NCBI GenBank assembly: GCA_964398645.1
Contig: CAYNNU010000078.1
Location: 1 to 10,111, forward strand
DNA: 10,111 nt
Origin: Spirochaeta_B sp964398645
GTDB lineage: Bacteria; Spirochaetota; Spirochaetia; DSM-27196; DSM-8902
Reading direction: 5' to 3'
Position 1 is the stretch's first letter. Each line of letters starts with the position of its first letter. Position numbers and translations under genes: made by a program. The notes below the pieces were generated by a model. That model had not been told where the DNA came from. It made no database searches and saw nothing but the letters and a program-made list of their open reading frames with translations. Of the stretch, positions 6,198 to 10,111 are shown piece by piece.

Positions 6198-6890
6198 ATG
6201 GCGGAAGAAATTACAGTTTTTTTTCAAGGTAGTACAACTGCCAGTCATACTTGTATTTTGATGCATGGTTTTGGAGCCGATGCAAGTGATTTGATGGGAC
6301 TAAGTTCTGAAATCAATACCAGTAAGGATTTACAGTTTCTCTTTCCTCAGGCCCCATATGATATTCAGGTTGCGGGTTCATCCTATGGGACATCCTGGTT
6401 TCCTCGAACGGAAGACGAAATAATGCAGGCATTTACTGGGGATTATTTTATGGATCTTGAAACAAAAGATCCGACTGATTTATCCACTTCTGCTATTGAA
6501 ATGCTTGGATATATTGAAAAAAACGCTTTAAACTGGAGTGATCTTATTATTGGCGGTTTCAGCCAGGGAGCAATGATCGCAGTTGAGCTTGCTTTACGTG
6601 CGCCAGTTCCACCGGCAGCACTGGTTTTACTTTCAGGAAATTTCATTGCACGGGACCGATGGGGAGCTTTAATGGAAGAAGCAATGAAACGGTGGGGTGG
6701 CAGTGTGAAGGTTCCGTTTTTCCAGTCTCACGGTACAATGGATCCGGTTTTGGGTGTTGAAGGGGCTGAAAAGCTGTATGATTTTTTGAGTAACGGGCAA
6801 TTTGAGGGTGAATTATATAGCTTTTACGGGGGGCATGAAATCCCACGTGATACACTCGATGAGTTGGTTCAGTTTATTAATGGTTTATAG
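6198..6890 (+). CDS. Carboxylesterase/phospholipase-family alpha/beta hydrolase
   Basis: This 230-residue serine hydrolase belongs to the Abhydrolase_2 (phospholipase/carboxylesterase) family, a small single-domain cytoplasmic group that cleaves short acyl esters or thioesters. Numbered from the ATG at 6198, the oxyanion-region motif HGFGADASD lies at 23-31, followed by LFPQAPYDIQVAG (48-60). The nucleophile elbow GGFSQG places Ser122 as the nucleophile. SHGTMDPVLG supplies Asp182, and YGGHEIP supplies His213, completing the triad. The length fits the family. There is no signal peptide or membrane segment. The substrate cannot be read from the sequence; YpfH-like and Est-type esterases are the nearest groups I can name. 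The stop codon is 7 bases before the histidine kinase frame, so the gene probably heads that operon. It may modify or supply the metabolite that the kinase senses, but that is speculation. Confidence 0.92.
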   Translation: MAEEITVFFQGSTTASHTCILMHGFGADASDLMGLSSEINTSKDLQFLFPQAPYDIQVAGSSYGTSWFPRTEDEIMQAFTGDYFMDLETKDPTDLSTSAIEMLGYIEKNALNWSDLIIGGFSQGAMIAVELALRAPVPPAALVLLSGNFIARDRWGALMEEAMKRWGGSVKVPFFQSHGTMDPVLGVEGAEKLYDFLSNGQFEGELYSFYGGHEIPRDTLDELVQFINGL

Positions 6891-6897
6891 GTTATAG

Positions 6898-9588
6898 GTG
6901 TGTCCATTGTCTAACAGGCAAAGCCGTCTGGGTTTCTTGGCTAGTTTGGTAGCAATTTTTTTTGTAGCAGTCATTGGTATTCAGTCTTTTTTTTGGATTC
7001 AGCGGTTGACTACTGTCCGGCGAAGCGAGATTGTTTGGACTGTAGACGTAATTTGGTCAAGTTTGCATGATTACCCGGAACAGCCAGCACAGGATTTTCT
7101 CCAGGTACTATTTCGGCACGTCTTTTTTCCAAGTGACAATTTATATCATATTCATCCATTGATTTATGAAATAATGGATTCTCCTTTTTTGCAGAATTCG
7201 TTGGCACAGTATTATTTGGCAGTACCAATTACCCCGGTATTTATAGCAGAAGCAACTTCTACTGGTTTTTATCGGACAGAAAAAAATGGCCGTGTGTCCT
7301 CTTTATATTTGCGAAGGCTTGATGATTCCTATGTATCGAGATTGGGGCTGAGAAACCTGTGCATCGGAGCAGAGTACAGGGTTTCAGATATCATTTTTAG
7401 GGTTTTGCGCCAGAATGGTATCTTAGTTCTGTTGGGTGGCCTATTGCTTTTTTTACTTTTTACCGTGTTTTTTCGTGTATTACGTTCCGCAACTGATATT
7501 TCCCGACAGCTTTCTTATGTTTTTCAACGAATCGCAGATGATCCAAACGAGGCTCTAGATGCTGTGTATCCGCAAAGTTTGAAATCACTTGAGGGCGGGG
7601 TTATTTATTTTGGTTTCGAGCACATGCTCGATAGTTTGCGCACGGCACGTTTTCGTCAAGAGGAGAGTGAAGATCGCTTTCGCCGGTTGTTTAGTGATTC
7701 TCGCGATGCCATTTTGTTAACAAACGGGATGTTCGTTCTTGAGTGCAATCAGCAATCCGAGCGCTTTTTTCAGCTTGGAAGGGATCGCCTTGTGGGGAGC
7801 GATGTAAGAAATTTGTTAGCTCCACTGGGAGAGGAATTAATGCATTCGTTGCTCAATCGAGCAGTTGACGGCGAAACAGTAAGTGATTCACTTATTCTTC
7901 CGGGTGATGGGCAGATGGAGCGGGCGTTTGATTTGGTGATTCATCCCCAGTATCTCGGTATGGAATTCGGGTTTCAGATAGTCTTGCATGATATTACATC
8001 GATCCATCAAACCGAGCGAATGCTGCAAATACTAAATGAAAACCTATATCGAACCTTATATAGCATTGGTGATGGAATAATTGTAAGCGATGCTGAGGGT
8101 CGGATTACCCGGATGAATAAAGTTGCTGAGGAATTAACTGAATGGTCACAACAAGAGGCTTATGGAAAACATTTGAGTGAGATTGTGCAGTTGCGTGAGC
8201 TTGGAAGTGGAGTGCGTACTGTCTGTTCGCTGGAAATAATCCTTGATGATGATTCACTGGCAGAGACAATAGTGGAACCGAGTCCCAAAGAAATGCGGAC
8301 TCGCTGGGGAAGAATGCGTTATGTCTCAGAAACCGGTGCACCAGTTCGGTCTGCAGATGACGTTATTACTGGTGGGGTTGTTGTATTTCGTGATGTCGGG
8401 TCACAGCTTACAATGGAGCGGGAACTACGCGAGAATCAGCGTATTTTAAGCATGGTTCTTGATCATGCGACTGTTGGAGTGGGTGCATTTAGTCGGCGAG
8501 GTCAGTTTATGTATGCGAATCCGATGTTGTGTTCAATGCTTGGGTATAGTGCAATGGAATTACGCAATAAGCGTTTTGATAAGATGATTCATCCTGAAGA
8601 TTTGCGACGAAATATTCGATTTTTTCGGCGATTAATGATGGCAACCGGCCAGGAGTCATTTGAAATCCGGTATATCACGCGAGATGGGAGCCAGCGGTAT
8701 GCCGTATTAAGTGGCGGTGGTGTTAAGGTTGAAGAAAACGAAAATCAGGGATTTGTGGTTGTCATTGTTCAGGATACCACCGAAATAAAACGGGCAGAGC
8801 AGGAAAATCAAAAAAAAGAGCAGTTATTGATTCAGGCAGAAAAATTGGCAGCATTGGGTGAACTTTCGGCTGGTATGGCGCATGAAATAAATCAGCCGTT
8901 GACTGGTATTTCCATGGCAGCAGACAACCTGCAGTTTTTGGCGGCAGGACAGGTTCCTGATCGCTCATTAAACGCTGAATATGTACAAGAGAAAACAGAG
9001 CATATCCATGACTATGTAGATCGGATTCGCTCAATAATCGAACACGTACGCACTTTTTCCCGTGAACAAATGCAGGATGAAAAGGAGCCGTTTCAGCCGC
9101 GTTTAGCAGTACAAAACGCAATATCATTGGTTGCTGCGCAGTATAGAGGGCATGGAATCGAATTGATTTTAGATGTACAAACTGTGCCGGCGGTTTTTGG
9201 GAATTTGTATCGACTGGAGCAAGTGGTTTTGAATCTGCTCACTAATGCCCGCGATGCTGTAAACCTGCGGAAGCAGCAAAGCGGAGAAGGATTTCGTCCT
9301 TTTATTCAGGTGCGAATGTATGCTCAAAAATCCCAGCAAGCCGGTCAACAGGTGAGTATTGTCATCATAGATAATGGGACTGGGATTTTAGCTGAACAGA
9401 TAGGGAGCGTTTTTGATCCCTTCTTTACTACTAAGCCCGTTGATCAAGGAACAGGCTTGGGACTTTCGGTTGCATATGGTATTGTTCAAGAAATGGGTGG
9501 TGAAATTATTCTAGAAAATAATGAATATGGCGGTAGTACGGCCATTGTTCGGCTTCCAATTGCAGATTTCGTATTAGGGAATGACTGA
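6898..9588 (+). CDS. Membrane sensor histidine kinase with three PAS domains (NtrB-like kinase core)
   Basis: This 896-residue inner-membrane kinase would sense a signal and phosphorylate the response regulator that follows. Order: transmembrane helix (about 11-34), extracytoplasmic region of some 140 residues (35-173) with no domain I recognise, second helix (about 174-194), degenerate HAMP-like linker (195-255), PAS 1 (about 257-370), PAS 2 (381-505), PAS 3 with PAC-like end (512-630), HisKA and HATPase. The H-box GELSAGMAHEINQPLTG places the phospho-accepting His at 662. The ATP site has the N-box LNLLTNARDAV (Asn783), G1 DNGTG (825-829), F-box FDPFFTTK (839-846) and G2 GTGLGL (851-856), all intact. 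The NtrB-like H-box fits an NtrC-family partner. The start is uncertain: GTG at 6898 is used here, but TTG at 6907 has a better-spaced AGGTG (6896-6900) and would shorten the protein by 3 residues. Confidence 0.93.
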   Translation: MCPLSNRQSRLGFLASLVAIFFVAVIGIQSFFWIQRLTTVRRSEIVWTVDVIWSSLHDYPEQPAQDFLQVLFRHVFFPSDNLYHIHPLIYEIMDSPFLQNSLAQYYLAVPITPVFIAEATSTGFYRTEKNGRVSSLYLRRLDDSYVSRLGLRNLCIGAEYRVSDIIFRVLRQNGILVLLGGLLLFLLFTVFFRVLRSATDISRQLSYVFQRIADDPNEALDAVYPQSLKSLEGGVIYFGFEHMLDSLRTARFRQEESEDRFRRLFSDSRDAILLTNGMFVLECNQQSERFFQLGRDRLVGSDVRNLLAPLGEELMHSLLNRAVDGETVSDSLILPGDGQMERAFDLVIHPQYLGMEFGFQIVLHDITSIHQTERMLQILNENLYRTLYSIGDGIIVSDAEGRITRMNKVAEELTEWSQQEAYGKHLSEIVQLRELGSGVRTVCSLEIILDDDSLAETIVEPSPKEMRTRWGRMRYVSETGAPVRSADDVITGGVVVFRDVGSQLTMERELRENQRILSMVLDHATVGVGAFSRRGQFMYANPMLCSMLGYSAMELRNKRFDKMIHPEDLRRNIRFFRRLMMATGQESFEIRYITRDGSQRYAVLSGGGVKVEENENQGFVVVIVQDTTEIKRAEQENQKKEQLLIQAEKLAALGELSAGMAHEINQPLTGISMAADNLQFLAAGQVPDRSLNAEYVQEKTEHIHDYVDRIRSIIEHVRTFSREQMQDEKEPFQPRLAVQNAISLVAAQYRGHGIELILDVQTVPAVFGNLYRLEQVVLNLLTNARDAVNLRKQQSGEGFRPFIQVRMYAQKSQQAGQQVSIVIIDNGTGILAEQIGSVFDPFFTTKPVDQGTGLGLSVAYGIVQEMGGEIILENNEYGGSTAIVRLPIADFVLGND
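9576..9580 (+). promoter_or_regulatory. Ribosome binding site of the response regulator, inside the kinase gene
   Basis: AGGGA lies within the last codons of the kinase, 7 bases before the ATG at 9588. The TGATG overlap at 9586-9590 makes translational coupling likely and supports this start. Confidence 0.7.
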
Positions 9589-10111
9589 TGTTGAATGTTC
9601 TGATATTAGATGATGAAGAAATTATTCGAACTGAGGTGAATGAGTTCTTAACGAATTTTGGCTACTGCGTTTTTGAAGCCGAGCGTCCTTCAGCCGCTAT
9701 GAAAATGCTTGCGCAACAGGAAATTGATATTTTGATTTTGGATGTGCGCTTACCGGAAAAGGATGGAATTGATGTCTTGCGCGAAGTAAAGGATCAATTT
9801 TCTTCAACCGAGGTTATTATGATTACTGGGCATGGTGATAATTCCACCGTTCTGGAATGTATGAATCTCGGCGCCTTTGATTTTTTTCATAAACCAATTC
9901 GATTACTGGAAATACGAACTGCTATTGAGCGGACGGAACGGTATATTGAAGTACAAAATAAATTACAACGTCTAGAAAAACGTTATGAAGCGGTTTCTAC
10001 AAAGCTTCACCGAAGTATTGCGGATATTATTGGCAGTAGTGTCGCAATGAAGCGGGTAATTGATACAATAGTGAAGGCAGCGGCGGCATCGGATACCTCT
10101 GTTCTTATAAC
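9588..10111 (+). CDS. NtrC-family sigma54-dependent response regulator, N-terminal part (3' end outside window)
   Basis: The frame runs uninterrupted from an ATG at 9588 to the right edge and is cut off after about 174 codons. Residues 1-120 form a complete receiver domain: acidic pair Asp8/Asp9 in LILDDEE, phospho-acceptor Asp52 in ILDVRLPEKDG, Thr80 in MITGHGD, and Lys102 in HKPI. A charged, coiled-coil-like linker follows (about 112-142). Then IIGSSVAMKRVIDTIVKAAA (147-166) is the start of the AAA+ sigma54-interaction domain. The sequence ends just before the expected Walker A GESGTGKE, so neither ATPase motifs nor a C-terminal DNA-binding domain can be checked. When phosphorylated by the upstream kinase, such regulators drive RNA polymerase-sigma54 at distant enhancers. 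The targets are not visible here. Confidence 0.93.
   Translation, partial: MLNVLILDDEEIIRTEVNEFLTNFGYCVFEAERPSAAMKMLAQQEIDILILDVRLPEKDGIDVLREVKDQFSSTEVIMITGHGDNSTVLECMNLGAFDFFHKPIRLLEIRTAIERTERYIEVQNKLQRLEKRYEAVSTKLHRSIADIIGSSVAMKRVIDTIVKAAAASDTSVLI

Overview
This window looks like an ordinary bacterial chromosome segment. It has dense genes with short gaps, Shine-Dalgarno sites, recognisable sigma70-type promoters and hairpin-plus-U terminators. I see no tRNA, rRNA, CRISPR array, insertion sequence or phage gene. A YqgE/AlgH protein, a membrane pyrophosphatase and an NtrB/NtrC-type two-component pair together suggest a Gram-negative bacterium with moderate to low GC. A spirochaete (Spirochaetota) is my best guess, but that is an impression from the protein sequences, not a proof.

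Layout, left to right. (1) Positions 1-1350, plus strand: the 3' end of a formylglycine-generating-enzyme-fold (SUMF1-like) protein, then a complete YqgE/AlgH protein, closed by a strong terminator that also works in the opposite direction. (2) Positions 1360-3062, minus strand: one AMP-forming long-chain acyl-CoA synthetase-like gene with its own clear promoter and ribosome binding site. (3) Positions 3081-6157, minus strand: a two-gene operon. A K+-dependent-type membrane pyrophosphatase (hppA) is followed after 3 bases by a 263-residue protein I do not recognise, and then by a terminator. (4) Positions 6007-6197: a divergent intergenic region where oppositely directed candidate promoters overlap around a perfect 15-bp palindrome. 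(5) Positions 6198-10111, plus strand: a carboxylesterase/phospholipase-type alpha/beta hydrolase, a three-PAS membrane sensor histidine kinase and, overlapping it by one base, a sigma54-type (NtrC-family) response regulator cut off by the window edge.

How they may work together. The kinase and regulator are almost certainly a cognate pair: they overlap as TGATG, the kinase core is NtrB-like, and the regulator has a receiver domain followed by the start of an AAA+ sigma54-activator domain. The esterase sits 7 bases upstream and probably shares their transcript. The pyrophosphatase would couple hydrolysis of pyrophosphate, including that released by acyl-CoA synthetases like its neighbour, to ion pumping. 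That metabolic link is inference, because the two genes are separately transcribed.

I did not find a clearly new multi-gene system. The leads I rank highest are the unknown protein tightly coupled to hppA, the palindrome shared by the divergent promoters, the unassigned extracytoplasmic domain of the kinase, and the start-codon hairpin of the YqgE gene.
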